Origin: Capronia americana
Taxonomy: Eukaryota; Ascomycota; Eurotiomycetes; Chaetothyriales; Herpotrichiellaceae
Assembly: GCA_016110215.1 (NCBI GenBank)
Contig: JADWQD010000008.1
Span: forward strand, 1,550,001 to 1,614,000
Reading direction: 5' to 3'
Length of the DNA: 64,000 nucleotides
Below are positions 34,131 to 44,672 of the stretch, one piece after another (positions within the stretch are counted from its first letter, which is position 1; each line of letters begins with the position of its first letter). Below the pieces are notes generated by a model that ran no database searches, was not told where the DNA came from, and was given only the letters and a program-made list of their open reading frames with translations. Both the position numbers and the translations under genes were made by a program.

Positions 34131-34269
34131 CGCGGACATTGGCTGGCTGGGTATGCATCAGACCGACCCCTTAACAAAATAGTAGCACGATGTACTCGGG
34201 ACACTAGGCCATGCCGATAATTACTAGAACATCACACATGCCCGTTTGCCCCGCCTAGCCCTATTGCAT

Positions 34270-34330
34270 GTGAAGTGAACCGATGCGGCGTGATTCGAGG
34301 TGATATGCGAGGTGATGTGAGGTGAAGTGG
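34270..34330. repeat. degenerate GAGGTGAWRTG repeat
   Basis: Several imperfect GAGGTGATATGC/GAGGTGATGTGA/GGTGAAGTG units in a purine-rich strand. Confidence 0.6.
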
Positions 34331-34797
34331 AGCAGCCACTGAGCTGGCATGTTAGCTGCACATACTCGCACAGTATTTACTCCCTGTCTGTGGCAACTTG
34401 AGTATTAGCCAGGGCCGTAGCCGTGGGTCCTAGGTGCCTGCACATCCAACATGCTGTTGAGCAAACAAATAAACCCGGACGTGAAATCCCGGCTCCGGAT
34501 GGATTTTTGGCTTGAGCCAATCTCGTTCTCACAAACAGAATCGGTACCTGCTTGCTAAAGCAACGCCGCAATCCTGTCCCTGGTTGACGTTCGCCATGAG
34601 CATAGCCTTGGTGACTCTTTTGGTAAAGACCAGTCGGGTTGAGTCCTGTGTGAACATGAGCCTGCTGGATTAAGCCGTCTCGAGGGCAGAGAGGACAAAC
34701 CATAAGAAGGTATTCTCCCGGTACATGTGAATCAAGCTGAGTTCTCGTTTCCCCAACATAAGGTCCTCGTGGACTTAATTGTCGTTTCTTGTACGAG

Positions 34798-35142
34798 ATG
34801 CCCCTCTCCGGCGAAACAATTATCGGTATCATTGCCGTGGTCGTCGCCCTGCCACCGGGAATGCTCGCTTTGTTGAAGGCTTATAGACGACGGCATGAAC
34901 CACAGCATCTGCCTCTGCACGAGCCACATCGATCTGCGGAAGGGCTCTCCGGTCAGTGAACCTAGGTGGTCTCCTGCGAGAGTCCGCGGCTGAGGTTTGC
35001 AGTACCAGTCCGAGCAAGAGCGAGAGAACTTGAACTCGAATCTTCAATTAGACCTCCACCACCAATCGCTCTGCGCCCGTCGAACACTTTGCCATTCGCA
35101 AGCTCCTCATCAACACCACTGACGCGTCATCCTACCTGGTGA
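34798..35142 (+). CDS. small single-pass membrane protein, paralogue 2
   Basis: Exons 34798-34951 and 35003-35142 (51-nt intron, GTCAGT...TTTGCAG) encode 97 residues. The N-terminus MPLSGETIIGIIAVVVALPP matches paralogue 1 at about 16 of 20 positions. It continues as a single hydrophobic helix with a Lys/Arg-rich stop (KAYRRRHEP). The tail is again Pro/Ser/Arg rich and ends in His-Pro-Thr-Trp. The intron is in the same phase and relative place as in paralogue 1. No catalytic motif is present. A single-pass membrane peptide or adaptor is the most that can be said. The short length and lack of cysteines argue against a secreted effector. Confidence 0.72.
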
Positions 35143-37353
35143 CGCTACCGACATCAGAGCAAGCCATCCAAGAGACAAATAACAGTGCTGAATCTGGGCC
35201 CGGACGACAAAAGTCGCAGGTCACGGTCTGCGTCCATGTTAGAGCGAACTTCTTGAACAGGACTCCTCGGCTCTGTTGATTCGGATACAAAAATCGGCCA
35301 TTGAAGATGTGATGCTGGAGTGGATGTTACCATGTTCTTTCCTTGTCTTGGATGTGTGGTGGTTCACATACTTACTGTATACCTACTTCAGCCGTCTGAC
35401 ATCGATGGCTGATTGCAGGCCGACGATGAACATGTACGAGACTGCTAGATATGCAGCTTTGCTGTTTGAGGCTCACGAGTTGTTTATGAGGCCAACCGAA
35501 GGATTCTCGGTCAAATCTTCCGGAACAGTTAAGTAGAACCTTTATCAATCCTTATGATCGTCCGTTTTCAAGCGGATCGACGGTTCATGCGGCAGAGTTG
35601 TATTCGACACCCCCATTCCATCCTCCAAAACATTCCTAGTTGTTGAAATGTTCTTAATGGGTTCGACCCAGTGACAATTGATCCGCTCGCTTCCCATCCA
35701 ACATCAGTCCACGGTCAGCCAACCTGAGGAGTCGCGTTAGTAGAGAGACTATCCCTGCTCTTAGAGCCTTAGCAAGCTCAATACCGGCCTCTTTCAGAAA
35801 GACTTCATGCCCCTTACTCACCAGTTACGTCCCCACCTCGGCAGATCTATTATCTTCATTATACCAGTCACATAAATGAGTGGTCTGTCAGTGATTCCCG
35901 CCTCTCACCTCCTACCGAACAGTCCCATGACTCGGAGGAAGCCTGGAGAAGGACGATTGCGGCCTGATATACGGGGATGACCCAATGATAAGTAAGCCGG
36001 AGGGGATCAAGCATGGCCACGCTGCTTGTCGTGCACTTTGGCCTTGTGAAAAACTCTCCAACATGGCAGACAACTCAAACAACCCAGTGAGATTTCACCG
36101 ATTCAGACGCGACTGCTGGTGGAAGCCTCCACCTCAGCCGACAAGCACGGATATTACGGCAACTTTGTATCTGTGCGCAGCAATCAGATAGGAGGACTAC
36201 TGCTTGCGATGGAGGCTACGAGCTACTGTACATCTCAAGCTGAGTTAATGTAAACATTCTACGTACTAGGCTGCTTATGCTTCTCCGTATAGAAGACCCT
36301 CTACAGTGACTTGGACATGCGCGGCACAGATGCTTGGTACAACTACGCGTAGTTGGTGGGCGTCCTGTCTTGGCTGCTCTATGGTGCATCTCTGACGCCT
36401 ACTAAGTACCTAGATAGCAATTTACCACTGGAACATCACCCGAGTGACATGTTACGGTGATGAATGTGCAGGCGAAGATCAGCCACTGCATTGGCGAGGC
36501 GCTGCACCGCCACGAGATGTGGGCGTTAATGACATCACTGCGCAGTCCCTCACTGGTCCCTTAATGGACCGTACAAGGTACGTGCCAGGCTTCAGGTATT
36601 GACGATCTCTGGCTCCAAGGGCGAGGAGAGAAGACCAAGCATGGCGCTGGCGTCTCGATCTCGCTACGCAGGATCGATCCACTGCTTGAACGCGTGGACT
36701 TGTGCATATCTCAATCCAAGATTGAAATGCTTCGACACCTGATTTGACGCTTGCGCCTTATCACACTCCATTCAAGCCGGATTGAACGTGGCTTTGCCTT
36801 GGGATAGACACCTCGACTTCGCTTGGGAAGCAGTCAGGCGGTGCCTTCCAGACTCATTTCCCTGATCGCGACTGCCCATATCTATATCGACATCTCACCT
36901 ATCTTGAACGACACATACTCACAACATCAGTCACTCCCAGAAACGAGCCTCTGTACTGCCTGTATACCGATATCCCAGCGTAACATTATTAGCCCAAAGT
37001 CAACAGACAACTTCGATACCTTGTACGATAATCGACCCCTGGGGAGATAGCACGACCTCGCGGGGTCTCTATAATACGGAGTCTACATTACCTTAGGACG
37101 TTTACCATCAACCTCTCCCGTCACGCCCTACCAAGTAAACAGCGTGGAGGTAACTCAAACAACGTCCCTTACCGTCCAGCCTCTATGGTTCGATGAGACA
37201 AGGTAATCGAGGGACACAATCAGACAACGGATTCCAAGAACCAGACCCAGCAAACTCATAATGAGGGGCAACATCTTCTCACCACAACGCTCAGCGGCTT
37301 GCAGTAGGGAAAGGCGGATTTCCACAGGGCGACACTCATCTTCCCGCAATCGC
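35143..37353. other. intergenic 2.2 kb
   Basis: The longest gene-free stretch. I found no third copy of the small membrane protein, no transposon ends and no tRNA. Stops are frequent in all frames. Confidence 0.45.
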
Positions 37354-38604
37354 ATGTCTACCCTTTTACTTTTCTCGACGATTCTTCACCTCCCTACAGC
37401 GCAAGCAGTGACCATGCTTCCCCTCCGAGTGACCAACAACTGCAAGGAGCCCGTCTGGCCGGCCATCCTCACACAGGAAGGCACTCCACCCGCCAGCTCC
37501 GGCTTCCTTCTCAAACCTGGCGAAACAAACCCGCAGACGGTAGGACTAGACTGGAAGGGACGGGTGTGGGCACGGACAAACTGCAGTTTCCCTGGTTCCG
37601 GATCTTCGCCCGCGAGCGGGCAGGGTGGTGCTCCGTGCCAGACTGGCGATTGTGGGATGTTTTTGCAGTGCCAGGGTGCGGTGAGTGACTCCTGCCCCAT
37701 AGCCGGTCTTTGGAGGTTGACCAGGAGAGAAATTGGGACTGGAATGAGTTTGTTTAATTCGCACATGGCTGATCAAGTTCTGTGATTGCAGGGACAACCA
37801 CCAGCGACCCTCGCCGAATTTACCTTGTCATCAGCGACAAATCAGGCCTTCTACGACATCTCGCTGGTGGATGGCTACAACATTCCCGTTGGCATCATTT
37901 CCTTGCTTGGGCAGAGCGGCAACCCCAATCTGACGGACATCCCTCCCAACTTAACGAATCCAGTGTGTATTGGCACATCCTCTCTGCTCGCCCCCATGGG
38001 GGACACCAGCGATGCCAACTTCGGCACCAACTCAACCTTCCCCTTACCGCTCGATCAATCCATCACATCCTCCTTTGTGCAAGACTGGTGCCCCTGGCCT
38101 CTTCAACTCGCACCGCCCACCAAACCAGGTGACGGCGTCTACCCCTACCCGGACGACAATATCCAGCGGCCAATCTTCAACCCCTGTCTCAGCGCCTGCG
38201 CAAAGTGGAATAAAGCTAAGTACTGCTGTACCGGTAATCATGGTACACCCGCTTCCTGCTCCCCAAGCTTGTACTCTCAGCAGGCGAAGAAGGTCTGTCC
38301 GGATGCATACAGTTACGCGTACGATGATCAGACCTCGACATTTATCATTCCTCAGGGTGGAGGCTTTGAAGTCGTCTTCTGCCCAGCGGGCAGGAGCACC
38401 AAGATCTTGCAGACATTTGGGGATCAGTTGAGGCAATTGGCGCAGACGGGCCATGCCACGAGAGATATTGTCTCACTGGCCCAGAATGTGACATATATCA
38501 AGGAGAAGAGTGCTGCCCGGAGGTTCGGTGAGCCGAATTTGGATTCGGTGGTTTTGTTGTTGTTCTTGGTGTTGGCTGTGCTTGGGCAGTTCGGGCCTCT
38601 GTGA
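37354..38604 (+). CDS. thaumatin-like protein, putative GPI-anchored
   Basis: Exons 37354-37680 and 37792-38604 (111-nt intron, GTGAGT...TTGCAG, phase 0) encode 379 residues. A signal peptide is evident (MSTLLLFSTILHLPTAQA). The thaumatin fold is indicated by the opening VTNNCKEPVWPAI, by TPPASSGFLLKPGE, by the DCGMFLQCQG segment and by TLAEFTL...FYDISLVDGYNIPVGI, the signature region. I count 14 cysteines in the mature part (16 in classical plant members), placed as disulfide-rich extracellular proteins require. The C-terminus has a hydrophobic tail after a small-residue/Asn stretch (VVLLLFLVLAVLGQFG), as in GPI-anchored proteins. Fungal members are linked to beta-glucan binding or cell-wall remodelling; which one applies is unknown. 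The frame is also open upstream to 37261, but Met at 37354 begins the signal peptide. Confidence 0.87.
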
Positions 38605-38739
38605 CCGGGCCGTAGAAAGAGGTTGGAAAGAACATGTGAATGCAAAACCAGTACTGCAGAGCCGTTGTTGATACCCCCTTTGGCCGCTCGTTGAATATTC
38701 ATATTCATGATACAATTGTTCCTCTCACTCCTCTTAATT

Positions 38740-39819
38740 TCACCCTTTCTCGTCTGCCTTATTATTCCAACTCCAGACACAGGTCTTGTAATCAATCTCG
38801 TAATTCTTGCCTCCCCATTGCAAACTAGTCACTCCAGGGATCACACTCGAACAACTCCCCGGCCAGGGTGCATTTTCCCCACCATAGAGCACAGCCCAGA
38901 GGAGCCTCAAATCGCGAGTAGGGAGTTTCTGCATAAGGACCTTTGTGGCCGCGACTTGGATTTGCTTTTTGCGGTCGACATCATGATGGGCAAAGAGGGT
39001 GGCCTGGTGTTCGGAGAGGTAGGATTCATGTTTGACAGGATGAGCTTTCCAGCGTGAGAAGGCTGGGGAAGACGCCGGAGCGGACGTTGAAACCTGTGTT
39101 GGGAGATCAAACGTTTCTGGGATAGGGAGGTCTGCTTCGTCTGGAGACTGTAACGCAGGCCGAGCTTGCGGTTGCGACTGGGACAAGTTGAGGGCTTGAG
39201 GGGGAGGTGAAGCGATCGCTTGAGATGACGGACGAGTAGGACGAGGCTTCACTTCATTTTTGCCTGACTTTGTTTTCGGTAGGTCTGCGACACTCGAAGC
39301 GGTTTGTGCCTTGCTGGGGTCTTCCGCCATGACGCCTGATTGCTTTTTCAGCCTGTTGGCGTGTGCCGCCGCGAGCTTCTCCCTGTATAAATACATATAC
39401 TTGTCCATCGGTTTACCGGCGACGAAGTCCTCGATGAACTCTGTCGAGGTTGCGCCGTCGTATATGTCCAGCCCAAGCAGGCCGACTAGCTCATTCTTGC
39501 CTGTGTTGGTGGCGTTCCATGCCACGAGATCCTTGCCCCGTAGAGGCTTGCCGGTCGCGTCCTTGGGCGCGTATTTCGCCTCCAGTGTTTTCATGATTGT
39601 GGAGGCAAGTTCGATGGGTTCGGCGATCTTCCACGCCTCGCTGCCAGGTACGAGCGTTGCCATTATTAGGTTTTTAGCCTCGACGTTCTTTTTCCGGAAG
39701 TCATCGGACATGTTTGACGCAGGAGGGACCCGTGGCACACGGGAGGCGGCGGCAGAGGTGGGAGGTTCGATAGAAGTCTTGCCCTTAGAGGCATTGGCCT
39801 TGGATTTCTTGTTCGGCAT
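38740..39819 (-). CDS. hypothetical protein, Lys/Ala-rich N-terminus
   Basis: A single-exon 359-residue frame convergent with the thaumatin-like gene (135 bases apart). The first 40 residues are Lys/Ser/Ala/Pro rich. Residues ~40-165 look ordered and helical (MATLVPGSEAWKIAEPIE..., TIMKTLEAKYAP, VGLLGLDIYDG). A Pro/Gln-rich linker (about 190-255) precedes an ordered C-terminus (FSRWKAHPVKHESYLSEHQ... to WSWNNKADEKG). The ordered N-part is faintly reminiscent of a retroelement Gag-like helical bundle, but no zinc knuckle, protease or polymerase is nearby, so I do not call it a transposon. Function unknown. Confidence 0.65.
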   Translation of the reverse strand: MPNKKSKANASKGKTSIEPPTSAAASRVPRVPPASNMSDDFRKKNVEAKNLIMATLVPGSEAWKIAEPIELASTIMKTLEAKYAPKDATGKPLRGKDLVAWNATNTGKNELVGLLGLDIYDGATSTEFIEDFVAGKPMDKYMYLYREKLAAAHANRLKKQSGVMAEDPSKAQTASSVADLPKTKSGKNEVKPRPTRPSSQAIASPPPQALNLSQSQPQARPALQSPDEADLPIPETFDLPTQVSTSAPASSPAFSRWKAHPVKHESYLSEHQATLFAHHDVDRKKQIQVAATKVLMQKLPTRDLRLLWAVLYGGENAPWPGSCSSVIPGVTSLQWGGKNYEIDYKTCVWSWNNKADEKG

Positions 39820-40245
39820 CCTGGAGGGTTTGGTCTCAACGCGTGCTGACTTTCAATAACTCGTCAAAGCTCGAAACGCAAGCGGAGAAGGTCTGCTCGT
39901 GTCACCCCCAGTGTCCGGGCATAGCGGAGCAGGATCCCACAGGCAGGATTTCCAAGAAAGCGCTGCAGTGGGCGGTACAGTAGCAAGAGGTCAAGCCCAC
40001 GATAGAATGAGCTGGAGGAGATTGTCTGCTCCGCCGAAATCCTATACAGCGAATCATCACGTCACACTGCGCTTCTTCTTGGCTTACTGTGGCACGTGAT
40101 GTGGAAAGTATCGTCGCTTTCTTTGCCTCGGGTATCTCGTCAATCGTACAATCCTCTCAGCTCCTAATCAGCTCCTAATATTCTGTCACTACATGCTCCG
40201 TCCTTCGCGTTCCTGCCTCAGCCTCCTTTCGTGCGATACCCAAGA
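39820..40245. other. intergenic 0.43 kb
   Basis: Between two minus-strand genes. Nothing else seen. Confidence 0.5.
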
Positions 40246-42118
40246 TCAAAGAGTGTACTTGAAACCCTCTTGTCCCTCGATCGGCCTCTCAAGTGTCCCA
40301 GCATCCAATTGCTTATTCTTCTTCCAGAAGTACCATGAAGTGCAGGCGACGGATCCCAGGATATAGAACTGCAATGCTGCAGTGGCCCACAGTCCGCTCC
40401 TGTAGTAGGGGGCTTCATTCTGGGTGAAGGCGGTGGAGGCAATGATGCCGCCAATCGCGCCGAATCCAATTTGGAGCGCGCTGCCTACGCTTCTCTTGGA
40501 CTGCATCCGGATGTTGTTGGACTGGTATGCCAAAATGGCCGGAATGTTTCCCTGGCATCCAGCAATCCCAAGGAAGATGCCGAAGTACCTGACACCGTCC
40601 GAGCTATGGTACGCGGTAATCATCAAGCCGATGATCACGATGACTGCCTGCACTGCAATGATAGGAGCACGGACGTGGTACTTATCACCAACCCAAGCGA
40701 ATGCCAACGCACTGCCCACGGCTGAGACAACTGGAGGTGCCGAAAGGAGATTGGCAACTCCTGCGGTATATCCCATACCCTACCACGAATCAGCCCATTT
40801 CGCCAGGTTCGAGGACGGAGAATTGACATACCTGGACGATAACTGGCGTGAAATATGCAAAGGCATAGGCTGGCATAGTTGTCGACATGAACATTGTTGC
40901 GCTAAGAATGGTTAAAAGCCGTCTGTCGAAAGATCTAGCAGTGAACTCACAATGCCCAAAGTTTCCAGTCTTTGAGATGATGGAAGAACTTCGCCCAGGT
41001 GAGAGGATCTGGAACGGCATCGTTTCTATCGAGCTCAATCCGTCGCACGATGAATGCAGCCTCTTCGTGAGTCAAGAGACCCTTTTTCTCAGCTTTGTCC
41101 GGGAAGTCAACTATGATGAACCATGCGATGCTGGCAACAACCACTGTCATTAAGCCTTCGATGATCTGTCTCAATCAGCTTCAACTGCACACGGATGAAT
41201 TGGCTCCTCTGCACTCACGAAGATCCATTGCCAGCCGCGCTGGCCGCCAACACCTTCCATCTGCATCAGGCCATACGCGAGAATATTGGAAAAGCCGCCG
41301 ACAAGCACGGAAAGGATGTAGAAAAAGGCTAGCCTTGAAAGAGATGTCAATACCTTTCCCTCCCGATTTGTTTTCGAGACACGTACCGCTTCTGCACCTC
41401 ATATCGAACGTACCAGCAACAGATCAGGTATACACACCCCGGGAAGAATCCTGGTAATGGCCTGATCAGTACGACGCAAATCGCGATTCGAGTCACCCAT
41501 ACCTGCTTCGAAAAAGCCCAGGATTGTGCGACACACAGCGAGAGCCTCATACGACTTGACGAATCCCTATGTCCTTTTGAGCGCCAGTTCGTGGTCACTA
41601 ACCCGGGAACGTCTTACCTGGCCGATCATTGTGCAACCCCATGCGAAGGCTATGAATGACAGCCAGTTGGCACTTCCAACGCGGCGGAGAACGATATTCG
41701 ACGGCAACTGCAGCCCGGTCAGCACTTACACTCCCAGCCTCACGCAAAATGTCCCATACCTCAAACAGGAAGTAGGGTGGGAAGAACACGACGAGAGCGA
41801 CGGTATACCGATTCCCGATTTCTAGATGAAGGTCCGCTCCCATACCCGCGACTCGGGCATTGGAGATCTGATTCCGTCAGCGTCTTTGAACTTCCGCCGA
41901 AGACGACGATTCCGTACATTGACGCGGTCGATGAGCGCAATGGAGTACAATGCCCCCAGAATCGGAAGCAGACGGAAGTCAATCTTGCGAATGAGCTTGT
42001 TCTCGGTGCGTTTGTCATAGTAAGGGGCGTCTTCATTAGGGCCTGGCTGATCGTGGGCTACCACATCCGACTTCTGCTCAAACGAGCCGCTGTATTTCTC
42101 CTGATCACTACCAGACAT
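40246..42118 (-). CDS. MFS permease, Dal5-like anion:cation symporter
   Basis: Nine exons: 41918-42118, 41760-41867, 41618-41707, 41503-41566, 41387-41450, 41219-41333, 40951-41165, 40832-40901 and 40246-40779. They sum to 1,461 nt, 486 residues. All eight introns are 49-53 nt with GT..AG ends. The layout is that of the allantoate permease group. It has an acidic cytosolic N-terminus, LIRKIDFRLLPILGALYSIALIDRVN as helix 1, ISNARVAGM (the family LDRTNIGNA region), helices 2-6 with a GFFEAGFFPGCVYL motif, a central loop with the RRIELDRNDA segment, and six C-terminal helices. Dal5 relatives carry organic anions, vitamins or small peptides across the plasma membrane; the substrate here is unknown. 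It is next to a GMC oxidoreductase and a transcription factor. The start at 42118 is preferred over 42244. Confidence 0.87.
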
Positions 42119-43028
42119 GATGCATGGAAGGGAGACCGGATCTGGTGGGAAGACAGATTGGGAGACAACGCCTGGCTGCTGCTGCAGAGGAACGGTGAGG
42201 TTGGTCGAGCTAGGTCCGTGGCCATGGGACACATTATATCTCATGATTCAGCAACGCCCAGGTCATGGCGAGGATTCGAACACGAGGCACTTTGTCCTAC
42301 CAAGAGACTTGGCAGTCCTTGTCTCGCAAGTGGTGTGTTCAATGAGCACGTCCCGCCCTCTACCCCTCATCGTGGCACCTTGGCCCCTTCCACAATCTGA
42401 GGCCGCCGCGCTGTCGCCAAGACCGACGACCAGCATTCATTACCTTCCAGCGAAGAGCTCACTGCGGGCCAAAAGGACTGAATCCGAGCATGCAAGCTGG
42501 CGGCAGAGCGATCCGGGGGCGGCCTCATACGAACTTCGCGTCTCCGCCCGATGCTCGAGTATCTATTTATTCGGCCTTTGTCCGATGGAGGAGACTCGAG
42601 GACGGTTCGGAGGGCCATTTCCGAGTTCTGGTTTTACTTGCCGTTACCTCTGCCGATCTGCATTCAATCGAAAATCCGGGGTAGACTGCCAAGCTTACCG
42701 AGCTCGCCACTGACTCTCTGGGCTTCTGGGCGTTCCGCTCCACGGTATTCCCTGTCTACGCGAGAACGATTTTCACCCACTTCTTGCGTCTTGGGTCCGG
42801 GGACTGGCATCGACATAGGCCTCGGAATGCTCGGACCTCGGAATCAAAACTGTGAATATTCTCCTGATTGGTCTACAAGGACAAAGAATAGACTTTGACG
42901 TGCAGAAGTACAGATGGAGAAAATGCAAATGTGCTCGCAATCTCACCTCACGTCCTCCAATGGGTAACAGCTGGGGCAGATCGCTACGGTTGGATTTGGA
43001 CTGCATCCCATGGTTCCAGCCAGTCCCT
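42119..43028. other. intergenic 0.9 kb
   Basis: Promoter of the permease and 3' flank of the GMC oxidoreductase gene. No gene supported. Confidence 0.5.
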
Positions 43029-44672
43029 CTACATCTTCGCTTGTGTCAATAGGTCTGCAGCTTGAGCAGCAACGGCATAGGTTGCAACCTGAGGATGTGC
43101 GCCAATTGGCACTGGAAGCACACTCGCATCGACGACGCGCAATCCATTGACGCCAATGACTCGCAATTCCTTGTCTACCACGGATCCCATACTGGCGGTG
43201 CCTCCCGCATGGAAGAAAGTCCGACCCTCCGAACGCACACGTGCGTCGATTTCCGAGTCAGAAGATGCGTCAGTTAAAGGCTCGAATGGCGGTGGGGGGT
43301 TCTCCGACGTTACGACATCGGCCAGAGAGCTTTGAGCCACCCTCAGCAAGCGCCGTATGCCATAACGCATCAGGGTCCGGTCGACCTCTGTTTTGTTGTA
43401 CTGGGGATCAATGACAGGTGGGTCTAGTGCTGAAGCTGACGATAAGCCGATTCTGCCACGTGAAGTGGGTGACATGACTCCGACTATAGCACCAATGTGT
43501 GTACCATCAAGAGGTACGTGCGTATTCGTGAGTGGAGGACCTCCAGGCACGTAGATAACAACCGTCTCAAGGTGCGCTGCTCGAGAATCAAGAAGAGAGT
43601 TCGCATACTCTTGGATTTCTTGGTCGTGACTGGCGGCGGCGTCGGCTTCCACAGCTCCCTCCAAAAAGGATCTAGGGACGTTTTCGTTCACAATCCAGTC
43701 TCCGGGGAGGCCCAACTGATATGCTGGATCCGCCCAAGGACCAGCCACGCCGCCCATCGCAAAACCAGCAGATGGATCCTTAAGCCGAAACGCAAAACCA
43801 ACCAGAAGGTGATCGTGCAAGTTTTTCCCCACGCCAGGCAAGTTCAGATGCACCGGTATACCAGTCTTTTGCAACTCCTCGGTGGGTCCGATGCCACTGA
43901 GCAGCAGAAGCTGTGGTGTTCGATATGCTCCGGCCGAGAGAATGACCTCCTTGGTCGCCGAAAGTTGCCTTCCATCAGGCAATTGCACTCCTTTGGCGGT
44001 AAGCTTTCCCGTTCGCTCTTCAAGTACCACCTTCTGCACAAGTGTTTCAGTCATGACGGTGACGCTGGATAAGTCGAAGGCGTCACTGGCAATCTGTCTT
44101 TTGCCGTCTCGCCAATTCTCAACAAACTCTCCGATTCCAATGGGTTCGCCGCTGTTGGCACTGCCGATGTTCTCCAGTCCGAGATCGAGCCATGCTTGCA
44201 GCACCCTTTCGCGCAAGGGGTATTTGCGGTCCGGACTGCTCTTCGAAACTGCCACGCTTGTTATGTAGTCCTTTTCGATCTTTTCGAAGTACGGCAGCAA
44301 GCCGTCATACCCCCACCGACTGTCACCCACAAGTTGAGCCCACCGGTCGTAGTCGAACCTTGAGCCTCGGGTCCAAGACGCATAGTTCGTTGCGGTGCCG
44401 CCCCCTAGTGCCTTCCCGGCGGCATTGTACAGACTGCGATCGTTGAGATGAGGCTGAGGAACGGTGGTATAATTCCAGTCGATGTCAGAGCCATGTGCGG
44501 CGAAGCATGCCAAAGGCGCCTGTGTCAGTGGATGCTTCGACACATTGGCTCCTGCCTCAATCAAAAGGACGGATGGCGACGCTGGTGACTTGGACAAGAG
44601 GGAAGCCAACGTGCAGCCCGCAAGACCGCCGCCGACTACGACGTAGTCGAATGTGTCCTTGGCGGAACCCAT
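43029..44672 (-). CDS. GMC-family FAD oxidoreductase
   Basis: A single-exon 547-residue flavoenzyme. The N-terminal dinucleotide fold shows VVVGGGLAGCTLA (Gly14-x-Gly16-x-x-Gly19), followed by LLIEAG, whose Glu binds the FAD ribose. The GMC signature region is visible as GKALGGGTATNYASWTRG, and the second signature as ILSAGAYRTPQLLLLSG. Near the end, FFHAGGTASMG (His488) and GAHPQ (His526) are the candidate active-site pair. Members oxidise alcohols, sugars, cholines or polyketide intermediates. There is no signal peptide and the length is typical of intracellular choline-dehydrogenase-like or secondary-metabolism GMC enzymes. It lies between a permease and a regulator, which hints at a shared substrate pathway (inference). 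A TATA-like box lies about 160 bases upstream. Confidence 0.9.
   Translation of the reverse strand: MGSAKDTFDYVVVGGGLAGCTLASLLSKSPASPSVLLIEAGANVSKHPLTQAPLACFAAHGSDIDWNYTTVPQPHLNDRSLYNAAGKALGGGTATNYASWTRGSRFDYDRWAQLVGDSRWGYDGLLPYFEKIEKDYITSVAVSKSSPDRKYPLRERVLQAWLDLGLENIGSANSGEPIGIGEFVENWRDGKRQIASDAFDLSSVTVMTETLVQKVVLEERTGKLTAKGVQLPDGRQLSATKEVILSAGAYRTPQLLLLSGIGPTEELQKTGIPVHLNLPGVGKNLHDHLLVGFAFRLKDPSAGFAMGGVAGPWADPAYQLGLPGDWIVNENVPRSFLEGAVEADAAASHDQEIQEYANSLLDSRAAHLETVVIYVPGGPPLTNTHVPLDGTHIGAIVGVMSPTSRGRIGLSSASALDPPVIDPQYNKTEVDRTLMRYGIRRLLRVAQSSLADVVTSENPPPPFEPLTDASSDSEIDARVRSEGRTFFHAGGTASMGSVVDKELRVIGVNGLRVVDASVLPVPIGAHPQVATYAVAAQAADLLTQAKM

Larger units (their letters stand above)
33439..34797. 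other. intergenic 1.36 kb between the two paralogues
   Basis: Contains the pyrimidine repeat at 34084-34130 and the GTGATGTGAGGTGAAGTG-type repeat at 34270-34330. Open frames (for example 33530-33892) show no recognisable protein. Confidence 0.45.

Noticed and set aside
38740..39819. Retrotransposon Gag interpretation of the unknown 359-residue protein
   Set aside because: No zinc knuckle, protease, reverse transcriptase or terminal repeats nearby.
42260..42310. tRNA-like ATTCGAACAC element near the permease start
   Set aside because: The T-stem has mismatches and there is no cloverleaf. It lies upstream of the permease as ordinary leader sequence.
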